Assembly (NCBI RefSeq): GCF_030177755.1
Contig: NZ_CP126539.1
Coordinates: 186,001 to 250,000, forward strand
From: Devosia sp. RR2S18
GTDB taxonomy: Bacteria; Pseudomonadota; Alphaproteobacteria; Rhizobiales; Devosiaceae
Length of the DNA: 64,000 nucleotides
Reading direction: 5' to 3'
Notes under the pieces: model-generated
Databases searched by the model: none
Seen by the model: the letters and a program-made list of their open reading frames with translations, nothing else
What the model was told of the DNA's origin: nothing
Program-made: the position numbers and the translations under genes
Shown: piece by piece, positions 29,510 through 37,027 of the stretch
How positions within the stretch are numbered: the stretch's first letter is position 1
Layout: each line of letters begins with the position of its first letter

Positions 29510-30239
29510 AGAGGGCGATCCGCTGTTCCACGCTCATTTCGGCCGCTTCGTACTGCGCCCAAATGGAATCGGGGCCGAGCTTGGCGACAAGTTGAGCGTG
29601 TGCAGCAAGCTCGGCAGTGCTGATGCGGGGTGGTAGCGGTTGGGGGCGTTTGGCTGCCACGGCTCGTGCCGCAATGGCATCCGCGCCCGACACCCGGTTC
29701 TCGGCGACCAAAGCCAGACTGACCTGCTTGCCGCCGATGAGTTCAAGGTAGACCTCGGCCAGGATCTCACTATCCAGCAAGGCGCCGTGCAGCGTCCGTC
29801 GCGAGTTGTCGATGCCGTAGTGCTTGCAGAGGGCATCAAGGCTCACCCGTGCCCCAGGATGTCTCTCCCGCGCCAGCATTACCGTGTCGATTACCGGATT
29901 GGCGAGCGTCTTGTGGCCGGCCCTTTGCAGTTCGGCATTGAGAAAGCCAATGTCGAAAGCAGCATTATGGATGACAAGGGTGGCCTCACCGATAAATGCC
30001 TGGAAGTCCTCTACGACTTCGCCGAACCGCGGCTTGTCGGCCAGGAATTCCTCGGACAATCCGTGCACCCGAAAAGCCTCTTCAGGCATGGAGCGTTCCG
30101 GATTGATGTAGACGTGGTAGTGGCGACCCGACGGAATATGGTTGATCAGTTCGACACAACCGATTTCCACCAAGCGGTCGCCAGTTGCTGGTGACAGGCC
30201 GGTCGTTTCGGTATCGAGCACGATCTCGCGGTTGATCAC
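29508..30239 (-). CDS. dnaQ: DNA polymerase III epsilon subunit (3'-5' proofreading exonuclease)
   Basis: DnaQ proofreads for the replicative polymerase. The DEDDh exonuclease motifs are intact: VLDTETTGLSP (Exo I), VIHNAAFDIGFLNAEL (Exo II) and HGALLDSEILAEVYL (Exo III). A C-terminal tail, probably for binding the alpha subunit, follows. It lies in a minus-strand run maf-aroE-coaE-dnaQ leading away from the proposed origin, with four-base overlaps between dnaQ and coaE. Confidence 0.96.
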   Translation of the reverse strand: MINREIVLDTETTGLSPATGDRLVEIGCVELINHIPSGRHYHVYINPERSMPEEAFRVHGLSEEFLADKPRFGEVVEDFQAFIGEATLVIHNAAFDIGFLNAELQRAGHKTLANPVIDTVMLARERHPGARVSLDALCKHYGIDNSRRTLHGALLDSEILAEVYLELIGGKQVSLALVAENRVSGADAIAARAVAAKRPQPLPPRISTAELAAHAQLVAKLGPDSIWAQYEAAEMSVEQRIAL

Positions 30240-30829
30240 TTGTGTTCCTTGGCTCTTATGCCTTCGACAAGGGCAGCGACCATCCCGCGCACCTGTTCGA
30301 CCGAGGCACTCGTATCAAAGAGATAGCTCGCCCGCTTTTTCTTTTCCGCCTGTGGCATCTGCCGGGCAAGCACTGCGTCGAGCTTTTCCACGGTCATCCC
30401 TGGCCGGGCCAGTGCACGTTCTCGTTGAATGGCCTCATCGACCCAAGTGACCGCTATCGCATCAAAGCCATAATCATGCCCGCTTTCGAAGAGCAACGGC
30501 ACCTCGACCACTGCCAGCGCATACCCTTTGTGCTCGGCGTCCTTCAGGAATTCGGCAATGCGCGCACGGACCAGCGGATGGACGATAGCTTCGAGAGGCG
30601 CAAAGCGCGTGGGATCGGCCGCGAGTTCGGCTGCCAGCCTGGCCCTATCGATCCTACCTTCCGCTACGACGCCAGGAAACAGTGCCTCGACCGGAGCAAT
30701 GGCCTCGCCCTGGTAGAGTTCGGCAACGGCTTGATCGGCAGAAAAGACAGGCACATCCAGATCGGCGAAAGCCCGGAGCACTGTCGATTTGCCGGTTGCG
30801 ATCGACCCGGTGATCCCGATACGCCACAT
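30236..30829 (-). CDS. coaE: Dephospho-CoA kinase
   Basis: CoaE carries out the last step of coenzyme A synthesis. It has the P-loop GITGSIATGKSTVLRAF, the substrate motif ADQAVAELY, PLLFESGHDYGFDAIAVTW and the lid-type RQMPQAEKKKRA. The length of 197 residues is normal. It overlaps dnaQ and follows aroE by two bases. CoaA, the first enzyme of the pathway, is also in this window near 19 kb. Confidence 0.95.
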   Translation of the reverse strand: MWRIGITGSIATGKSTVLRAFADLDVPVFSADQAVAELYQGEAIAPVEALFPGVVAEGRIDRARLAAELAADPTRFAPLEAIVHPLVRARIAEFLKDAEHKGYALAVVEVPLLFESGHDYGFDAIAVTWVDEAIQRERALARPGMTVEKLDAVLARQMPQAEKKKRASYLFDTSASVEQVRGMVAALVEGIRAKEHK

Positions 30830-30831
30830 GG

Positions 30832-31662
30832 CTAGCCTTCCAGTGTTGCTTCGATCTTGGCGCGCAAAGCCTTATCGACCTGCGGACGAACGCCGAACCA
30901 GGCTTCAAAGCCTGGGACAGCCTGGTGCAAAAGCATGCCCAGCCCGTCCACCGTTCGCAAGCCCAGCACGGCAGCATCCGCCAGCAGCGGCGTTACGAGC
31001 GGAGAATAGACGATATCGGTCACCAGCGCCGCTCCTGGTAACTTGCCGAAATCGAGACCATCGAAGCGCGTGCCGTGCATGCCGATCGAACTGGTATTGA
31101 CGATAAGCTGCGCATGAGGTGCGAGTTCGTTGAAGTCGGTGAGACCTGCAGCGCGAAACGGCCCCTCAATCTCGCTAACCAACGCCTCAGCCTTGTCACG
31201 CGTCCGATTGAGTACATGAATTCGGCCGATGCCGCGGCTCCGCAAGGCAACCGAAATGGCCCGCGCTGCGCCGCCTGCCCCCAGCACGATGGCCTCATTG
31301 ACCTCTTCATCCCACCCCGGCACCGCACTATCGAGATTGCCGAGGAAGCCGAGATAGTCGGTATTGGTCCCTCTCACCGAACCATCGTCGACCACCAGCG
31401 TGTTGACCGCCCCAATGGTTCTTGCAAGTGGGTCAACCTCATCGCAGAGCGCGAACACCGCCTCCTTATGGGGAATCGTCACATTGCCACCCGCGAATTC
31501 ACCAGCGCGCAGCCGTTGGAAGAATTCTGGCAACTCAGCAGGAGCGACGTCGATGGCCGAATAGCTCCCTTCTATCGCGTGCTGGCTTAGCCAGTTGCCA
31601 TGAATGAGCGGGGATCGGGAATGGGCGATCGGGTGGCCAATGACAAAGGCTTTGGTGGTCAC
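30832..31662 (-). CDS. aroE: Shikimate dehydrogenase
   Basis: AroE reduces 3-dehydroshikimate with NADPH in aromatic amino acid synthesis. The substrate-binding motif VIGHPIAHSRSPLIH, the catalytic lysine in VTIPHKEAVF, the NADP-binding VLGAGGAARAI, and the C-terminal LGMLLHQAVPGFEAWFG are all present. The start overlaps the maf stop. Product flows toward chorismate, the substrate of the PabB fusion at 2.6-4.3 kb. Confidence 0.96.
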   Translation of the reverse strand: MTTKAFVIGHPIAHSRSPLIHGNWLSQHAIEGSYSAIDVAPAELPEFFQRLRAGEFAGGNVTIPHKEAVFALCDEVDPLARTIGAVNTLVVDDGSVRGTNTDYLGFLGNLDSAVPGWDEEVNEAIVLGAGGAARAISVALRSRGIGRIHVLNRTRDKAEALVSEIEGPFRAAGLTDFNELAPHAQLIVNTSSIGMHGTRFDGLDFGKLPGAALVTDIVYSPLVTPLLADAAVLGLRTVDGLGMLLHQAVPGFEAWFGVRPQVDKALRAKIEATLEG

Positions 31663-32252
31663 GATAGCGTCTCGGGCGCGTGGGTTCGAAGGGCCGCCAG
31701 CAGCGGCAGCAAAGGCAGGCCAAGAATGGTAAAGTAATCCCCCTCTATGCTCTCGAATAGCCGGACAGACGGTCCCTCGAGGCGATAGCTGCCAACGCAG
31801 CCCAGAATGGCCTCGCCTTCTCGCCGGAGCACATCCTGCAGCTCACCAGCATCAAAGTTGCGCAGGCGTAGTCGCGCGACCTCCACCGTAGACCACAAGA
31901 GCTGGCGCCCGCGCATCACCGCGACGCCAGCATGGAGGTGGTGGATCCTGCCGCGCAGCAGGGTTAGCTGCATAGCTGCTTCACTCATGTCCCTCGGCTT
32001 GTGCAAAAGCTCGCCATCTAAAGCCAAGGTCTGGTCCGCACCGATCACGACGGCGTCGGGGTGCCGATCAGCGACGGAGCGGGCCTTCGCCATAGCCAGT
32101 CCTTCAGCAACCGCCGCAGCATCGCCACCGTTGTTGAGAATAGCGGTTTCTGCCGCCCGCTCGTCGAGCTCGGCCACGCTAAGTGAAAAGGTCAAACCGG
32201 CCTGCTCCAGCAAGGCTTTCCGGGCAGAACTGCGAGAGGCAAGGATCAGCAT
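31659..32252 (-). CDS. maf: Maf-family nucleotide pyrophosphatase
   Basis: Maf proteins hydrolyse non-canonical or canonical nucleoside triphosphates and may act in septum control. It has LILASRSSARKALLEQAG at the start, DERAAE, the catalytic VVIGADQTLAL and GSYRLEGPSVRLFESIEGDY (given in part). Start 32252 gives 197 residues; a GTG at 32270 would add six and overlap a DnaA-box-like sequence. It is the first gene to the left of the proposed origin. Confidence 0.92.
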   Translation of the reverse strand: MLILASRSSARKALLEQAGLTFSLSVAELDERAAETAILNNGGDAAAVAEGLAMAKARSVADRHPDAVVIGADQTLALDGELLHKPRDMSEAAMQLTLLRGRIHHLHAGVAVMRGRQLLWSTVEVARLRLRNFDAGELQDVLRREGEAILGCVGSYRLEGPSVRLFESIEGDYFTILGLPLLPLLAALRTHAPETLS

Positions 32253-32694
32253 GAGCCAAGTGTTTTCCACACTGTCATCCCCAGCTCAAGGCCGGTCTGT
32301 GACAATGACTCATGACTTTGCCCCTGCCGCCTATTTGTTCGACTTGGTTTACGAAACGTTAACAGCCCAGCTTCGGTCCTGTCCTTCGCGACCCCTTGGA
32401 TAGCTCTGGGGAAAACTTCCTCGTCGGCGGGAGAGCCCGAGCAAGGCTTCTCAACAGCCCGATTCGAATCGTTGACTCCGGAGTCACCGCGTTAAGGCTT
32501 TGTTCATCATTGTGGCAGAGCTGAAATCGATCGACCGGAGAATTCCGATTCACACCTCGTTAACCCTAGCTGCTGCGTTGTTCTGCCGCCATCAAGCCAA
32601 TTGTGGATCAAGCTGAATTGGCTCAAAACACCGCCATGATGATAATGATACGAAGTAAGAAAGACTCTTATCGGGTTTGGAAGGGAATGGATCG
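32253..32694. other. oriC: Predicted chromosomal replication origin (oriC), maf-hemE gap
   Basis: This 442-base gap has no credible gene and sits next to hemE, where the Caulobacter origin lies. Genes on the left (maf, aroE, coaE, dnaQ) run leftward; those on the right (hemE to parB) run rightward. It contains DnaA-box-like 9-mers: TTTTCCACA at 32263 and TGTGGATCA at 32602 (each one mismatch from the E. coli consensus), with weaker TCATCCCCA at 32275 and TGGGGAAAA at 32407. A CtrA-like TTTA-N7-TTAAC is at 32348-32363. Seven GANTC sites start at 32307, 32461, 32466, 32474, 32481, 32547 and 32663. An AT-rich stretch at about 32627-32675 next to hemE could be the unwinding element. Confidence 0.75.
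32461..32486. promoter_or_regulatory. Twin GANTC palindromes in the origin
   Basis: GATTCGAATC (32461-32470) and TGACTCCGGAGTCA (32473-32486) are two perfect palindromes separated by two bases. Each contains two GANTC sites, giving four CcrM methylation targets within 25 bases. Such a cluster is a likely methylation-sensitive control element of the origin. Confidence 0.7.
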
Positions 32695-33729
32695 ATGACC
32701 CCGAGCCCGCACAAGCCGTTGCTCGCTACGGTGCTTGGTGAGCGCCAAACCCGCCCGCCGATGTGGATCATGCGTCAGGCAGGCCGCTACCTGCCCGAGT
32801 ACCGAGAAGTCAGGGCCAAGGCGAATGGCTTTCTCGATCTGTGCTACAATCCGGATCTCGCCACCGAAGTGACGCTACAGCCCCTGCGCCGCTTTGATCT
32901 TGATGCCGCAATCCTGTTTTCTGACATCCTGGTCATTCCCGACGCGTTGGGCCAGTCAGTTCGCTTTGAACAAGGGGAAGGACCGATCCTTGAGCCGGTT
33001 ACGGCGCAAACCATTGCGGCGCTGAAGCCGGAAAGAGCGCTTGATCATCTTGCTCCGGTCCTCGAAACCGTATCGCGGCTGCGCGCGACATTACCTGCCG
33101 AGAAGACGCTGATCGGCTTTTGTGGTGCCCCCTGGACCGTCGCCACCTACATGATCGGTGGTCGAGGATCGACCGACCAAGCCCAGGCGCGCCTATTTGC
33201 CCTGCGCGAACCGGAAGCTTTCGCCGCATTGGTCGACATTCTTGTCGAGACGAGCATTCAATATCTCGTTGCCCAGTTCAAAGCCGGTGCCGATGTCGTG
33301 CAGCTCTTTGAGAGCTGGGCCCTCAACCTCGATGAGGAAGCATTTACCCGCCAGGTCATTGAACCAAACCGCCGGATTGTTGCCGGGGTGCGCGCGCAGG
33401 TGCCGAACGCGCCCATTATTGGCTTCCCCCGTGGCGCTGCCGGCAATCTCAGCCGATACGCGGCTGAAACGGGCGTGAATGCCCTCGGTCTCGACTACTC
33501 TACGCCGCTTGAGTTCGCTACCCAGCACCTGCCGTCGCACCTGCCCGTACAAGGCAATCTTGATCCGTTGCGGCTGGTTGCCGGCGGCGCGCAAATGGAG
33601 CGCCGCGCTCAAGAGATTATTGCTGCCTTCGCCGATCGCCCCCACATTTTCAATCTTGGCCACGGCATCGTGCCGGAAACGCCAATCGCCCATGTGGAGC
33701 GGCTGGTCCAACTGGCGAAAGCCAGCTAA
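32695..33729 (+). CDS. hemE: Uroporphyrinogen decarboxylase
   Basis: HemE decarboxylates uroporphyrinogen III to coproporphyrinogen III in haem synthesis. The N-terminal signature PMWIMRQAGRYLPEYRE, the aspartate-containing ILFSDILVIPDALG, GFCGAPWTVATYMIGG and the C-terminal LGHGIVPETP are present. Start 32695 is preceded by GGAAGGGA and gives 344 residues, the family length. It is the first gene to the right of the proposed origin and is followed by hemJ, another haem gene, 27 bases on. Confidence 0.97.
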   Translation: MTPSPHKPLLATVLGERQTRPPMWIMRQAGRYLPEYREVRAKANGFLDLCYNPDLATEVTLQPLRRFDLDAAILFSDILVIPDALGQSVRFEQGEGPILEPVTAQTIAALKPERALDHLAPVLETVSRLRATLPAEKTLIGFCGAPWTVATYMIGGRGSTDQAQARLFALREPEAFAALVDILVETSIQYLVAQFKAGADVVQLFESWALNLDEEAFTRQVIEPNRRIVAGVRAQVPNAPIIGFPRGAAGNLSRYAAETGVNALGLDYSTPLEFATQHLPSHLPVQGNLDPLRLVAGGAQMERRAQEIIAAFADRPHIFNLGHGIVPETPIAHVERLVQLAKAS

Positions 33730-33756
33730 AGCGCAGCCGCAACGGAGAACTGCAGC

Positions 33757-34182
33757 ATGGAATGGGTCAGGGCGTTTCACGTCCTTTCGGTGATCGCCTG
33801 GATGGCCGGCATGCTCTATCTGCCGCGCCTCTTCGTCTATCACGCCGATGCCGAGGTCGGCACGGTGCAGTCCGAGACCTTCAAGATTATGGAGCGACGG
33901 CTTTACCGCGGCATCACGACGCCGGCGATGATCGCCACCTGGGTGTTCGGGCTGTGGCTGGCTTTTGGCTTTGGCCTTGTCGATTTTTCGCAAGGCTGGA
34001 TGTGGCTCAAGGCAGTCCTGGTTCTGGCGCTCAGCGCAGTCCATGGCTTTTATGGTCGACTGTTGCGAGCCTTTCAGCATGACCGCAATCAGCGACCCTC
34101 CAAATTCTTTAGAGCCATCAATGAAATACCCTTCGTCATGGCCATTTTCATCGTGATCGCTGTGATCGTGAAGCCCTTCTAA
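33757..34182 (+). CDS. hemJ: Protoporphyrinogen oxidase HemJ
   Basis: HemJ is the membrane protoporphyrinogen IX oxidase used by many bacteria that lack HemG and HemY. The 141-residue protein has four membrane segments and the conserved His in VRAFHVLSVIAWMAGMLYLPRL (given in parts; the first helix carries FHVLSVIAWMAG), plus WLKAVLVLALSAVHG. It follows hemE and probably shares its transcript. Confidence 0.93.
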   Translation: MEWVRAFHVLSVIAWMAGMLYLPRLFVYHADAEVGTVQSETFKIMERRLYRGITTPAMIATWVFGLWLAFGFGLVDFSQGWMWLKAVLVLALSAVHGFYGRLLRAFQHDRNQRPSKFFRAINEIPFVMAIFIVIAVIVKPF

Positions 34183-34187
34183 GCGCC

Positions 34188-34203
34188 TGTTTCACGTGAA
34201 TCG
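34188..34203. other. parS site 4 (14/16 to consensus)
   Basis: TGTTTCACGTGAATCG differs at positions 14 and 16; position 14 makes GAATC. It lies between hemJ and rho, about 1.7 kb from the proposed origin, directly before a long hairpin. Confidence 0.8.
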
Positions 34204-34209
34204 ACAACG

Positions 34210-34243
34210 CTGTTCACGGTTTCATCCTTGAAACTGTGAACAG
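34210..34243 (+). promoter_or_regulatory. Long hairpin in the rho leader
   Basis: Arms 34210-34223 and 34230-34243 are 14 bases long and complementary except for one position that would be a G-U pair in RNA, with a six-base loop. No T tract follows. It lies 125 bases before the rho start, so it could be a leader structure for rho autoregulation, an operator, or an end signal for hemE-hemJ. Confidence 0.55.
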
Positions 34244-34368
34244 ATCAGGTTACATGGGCTCTAACGCATCCCAGACTATTGGCTGATCTCCCCGGTCGCC
34301 GCGCGGTGCCTACTCCCCTTTTTCTTTCGATCTCCATCTGTCGTTTCCCTCAAGGGTCCGTCCGCTAC

Positions 34369-35634
34369 ATGCAGAATATGAAGCTCAGCGAGCTCAAGGC
34401 TAAGTCTCCGGCCGAATTGCTGGTGTTCGCCGAAGAACACGAGGTCGAGAATGCCTCGACCATGCGCAAACAGGAACTGATGTTTGCCATTCTCAAGGAG
34501 CTTGCGGCCCAGGAAGTCGACATAACCGGGGAGGGCGTGGTCGAAATTCTGCCCGACGGTTTTGGGTTTCTGCGCTCTCCTGACGCCAACTATCTGCCGG
34601 GGCCGGACGACATCTATGTTAGCCCGTCCCAGATCCGGCGCTTCGGCCTGCGCACTGGCGACACTGTCGAGGGACAGATTCGCTCTCCCAAGGAAGGCGA
34701 ACGCTATTTCGCTCTCCTCAAGGTCAACACAATCAATTTCGAAGATCCCGAGGCGGTCCGCCACAAGGTCAACTTCGACAATCTGACGCCGCTTTATCCC
34801 GAAGAGCGCCTGCGGATGGAGCTTCCCGATCCGACATTGAAGGACCGGTCAGCGCGGATGCTTGACCTTGTCGCTCCGCTGGGCAAGGGGCAGCGCGCGC
34901 TTATTGTTGCGCCGCCTCGTACTGGTAAGACAGTACTGTTGCAGAATATTGCACAGTCGATCGCCACAAATCACCCCGAGTGCTACCTCATTGTCCTGCT
35001 TATCGACGAGCGTCCAGAAGAAGTGACCGACATGCAGCGCTCCGTGCGCGGCGAAGTTATTTCTTCGACCTTCGACGAACCAGCGAGCCGGCACGTACAA
35101 GTGGCCGAGATGGTCATCGAGAAGGCCAAGCGCCTGGTCGAACACAAGCGCGATGTTGTTATTCTTCTCGATTCCATCACCCGCCTCGGCCGCGCCTACA
35201 ACACTGTTGTGCCGAGCTCTGGTAAAGTGCTGACAGGCGGTGTCGACGCCAATGCGCTGCAGCGTCCTAAGCGTTTCTTTGGTGCGGCCCGCAACATCGA
35301 AGACGGTGGCTCGCTGACGATCATCTCCACTGCGCTGATCGATACGGGCTCCCGTATGGACGAGGTGATCTTCGAAGAGTTCAAGGGCACCGGAAACTCC
35401 GAGATCATTCTCGATCGCAAGGTCGCCGATAAGCGCATTTTCCCTGCCATCGACATCACCAAGTCTGGTACGCGCAAGGAAGAACTGCTGATAGAGCCCG
35501 ATATTCTCAAGAAGATGTATGTGCTGCGACGTATCCTCAACCCAATGGGTACGATCGATGCTATGGAGTTCCTGATGGACAAGGTCCGTCAGACCAAGAC
35601 CAATTCCGATTTCTTCGATTCCATGAACACATAG
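34369..35634 (+). CDS. rho: Transcription termination factor Rho
   Basis: Rho is the hexameric RNA helicase that ends transcription. The N-terminal helix bundle and RNA-binding cold-shock-like domain contain [22 protein letters not shown] (shortened: [18 protein letters not shown]). The Walker A motif APPRTGKT spans residues 181-188, Walker B is [16 protein letters not shown], and the Q-loop/R-loop region [17 protein letters not shown] follows. Length of 421 residues is normal. The ATG at 34369 and another at 34378 are both possible starts. Confidence 0.97.
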   Translation: MQNMKLSELKAKSPAELLVFAEEHEVENASTMRKQELMFAILKELAAQEVDITGEGVVEILPDGFGFLRSPDANYLPGPDDIYVSPSQIRRFGLRTGDTVEGQIRSPKEGERYFALLKVNTINFEDPEAVRHKVNFDNLTPLYPEERLRMELPDPTLKDRSARMLDLVAPLGKGQRALIVAPPRTGKTVLLQNIAQSIATNHPECYLIVLLIDERPEEVTDMQRSVRGEVISSTFDEPASRHVQVAEMVIEKAKRLVEHKRDVVILLDSITRLGRAYNTVVPSSGKVLTGGVDANALQRPKRFFGAARNIEDGGSLTIISTALIDTGSRMDEVIFEEFKGTGNSEIILDRKVADKRIFPAIDITKSGTRKEELLIEPDILKKMYVLRRILNPMGTIDAMEFLMDKVRQTKTNSDFFDSMNT

Positions 35635-35644
35635 GCCGCGCTTT

Positions 35645-36943
35645 ATGCGCAGCGGTGACACAATCGTGGCGCTGTCTTCGGGCGCACTTCCCTCCGGCGT
35701 GGCGGTTATCCGCCTCTCCGGTCCGGAAGTGCGCCTCTTGCTTGAGCGGGTCGTTGGTGCTGTTCCCGCACCCCGGCGGCTGACACTGCGCTCTATTGGT
35801 CAAGGCGCTACGATTGACCGGGGATTAGTCGCCTACTTCCCCGCGCCGCACAGCTTCACGGGTGAAGACTGTGCCGAACTGCAAGTCCACGGCTCTCCTG
35901 CTGGCGTCCGGTCTATCCTGCGCCTGCTCGTTACAGAGGGTGTTAGGCTTGCGGAAGCTGGCGAGTTTACCCGGCGCGCTTTCGAGAACGGCAAACTCGA
36001 TCTCGTAGAAGTTGAAGGGCTTGGTGATCTTCTACAAGCCGAAACTGAAAATCAGCGGCGGCAGGCGCTCGCCCGGCTCGAGGGTGGGCTGACGCGCCAG
36101 ATCGACCAATGGCGTAATCAGCTGTTGAATCTGCGGGCCGAGATAGAGGCTCACCTCGACTTTTCGGACGAAGGGGACGTGGGAGAAACCCTGCCGGAGC
36201 ACTTTGAGAGAGCACTGCTGCAGCTTGGAGCGGATCTGGAGCAGGCCATAGCCTCAACTGAAAGTGGGCGGGTGATACGTGAAGGCGTTCGGGTTGCACT
36301 GGCCGGTGCGCCCAACGCCGGTAAGTCGAGCCTTATCAATGCACTATCTCGGTCCAACGTCGCCATCGTAACGGAGGAGGCCGGCACCACGCGTGATGTT
36401 CGCGAAGTCCCCCTTGATCTCGACGGCCAGCTTTTTGTTCTCTTGGACTTGGCCGGCTTGCGTGAGACGACGAGTTTGGCTGAAGCTGAGGGAGTTCGGC
36501 GTGCCCGCGACGCGATCTCAACTGCCGATGCGCTGCTTTGGCTTACTGCACCAGACGTTCCGGATGTGGCGCGGCCGACTTTCGATGGGCCCCTGATCAG
36601 CGTTGCCACCAAAGCGGACCTAGGTGGCAGCACCTCAACCGAAAGCGACCTCAGCATATCGACGGTTTCCGGCGCGGGTCTCGACCAGCTGTTCCGGCGG
36701 TTGACACAGCTTGGGCGAGAATTGGGAAGCGGAGAGCCGGTTCTGCTTAGTCGTGAGCGCGACCGCTCTGCTCTGCTCAACGCCCTTGTGGCAGTTCAGC
36801 AAGCACAAACACAGATCGAGGTGCCGGAGCTGGCCGCCGAGAACCTGCGGCACGCCTCACATGCTCTTGAGCGACTTGTCGGCAAGCTGGATCCAGAGCG
36901 GGTTTTAGACCGCCTGTTCACAAGTTTCTGTATCGGCAAGTGA
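35645..36943 (+). CDS. mnmE: tRNA modification GTPase MnmE
   Basis: MnmE, with MnmG, makes the 5-aminomethyl-type modification of U34 in certain tRNAs. The N-terminal folate-binding domain begins DTIVALSSGALPSGVAVIRLSG (given in part), the G domain has GAPNAGKS at residues 221-228 and GTTRDVRE, and the protein ends with the catalytic cysteine motif CIGK (Cys429). It follows rho by 10 bases. The stop codon forms the first three bases of a parS site. Confidence 0.96.
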   Translation: MRSGDTIVALSSGALPSGVAVIRLSGPEVRLLLERVVGAVPAPRRLTLRSIGQGATIDRGLVAYFPAPHSFTGEDCAELQVHGSPAGVRSILRLLVTEGVRLAEAGEFTRRAFENGKLDLVEVEGLGDLLQAETENQRRQALARLEGGLTRQIDQWRNQLLNLRAEIEAHLDFSDEGDVGETLPEHFERALLQLGADLEQAIASTESGRVIREGVRVALAGAPNAGKSSLINALSRSNVAIVTEEAGTTRDVREVPLDLDGQLFVLLDLAGLRETTSLAEAEGVRRARDAISTADALLWLTAPDVPDVARPTFDGPLISVATKADLGGSTSTESDLSISTVSGAGLDQLFRRLTQLGRELGSGEPVLLSRERDRSALLNALVAVQQAQTQIEVPELAAENLRHASHALERLVGKLDPERVLDRLFTSFCIGK

Positions 36944-36956
36944 TTCACGTGAAACA
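36941..36956. other. parS site 5 (15/16 to consensus)
   Basis: TGATTCACGTGAAACA differs only at position 3, where A creates GATTC in the left arm. It begins at the mnmE stop codon, in the mnmE-mnmG gap, and is an exact copy of site 6 located 35 bases further on. Confidence 0.9.
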
Positions 36957-36975
36957 AGCTGCTGTAGCTGCAGAT

Positions 36976-36991
36976 TGATTCACGTGAAACA
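36976..36991. other. parS site 6 (15/16 to consensus)
   Basis: An exact repeat of site 5, with the same position-3 change and GATTC in the left arm. The two sites are spaced 35 bases start to start, suggesting a strong ParB loading pair about 4.4 kb from the proposed origin. Confidence 0.9.
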
Positions 36992-37027
36992 TTGCCGTAT
37001 CGCAGATTGCTTTCGGAGACCTGTAGC

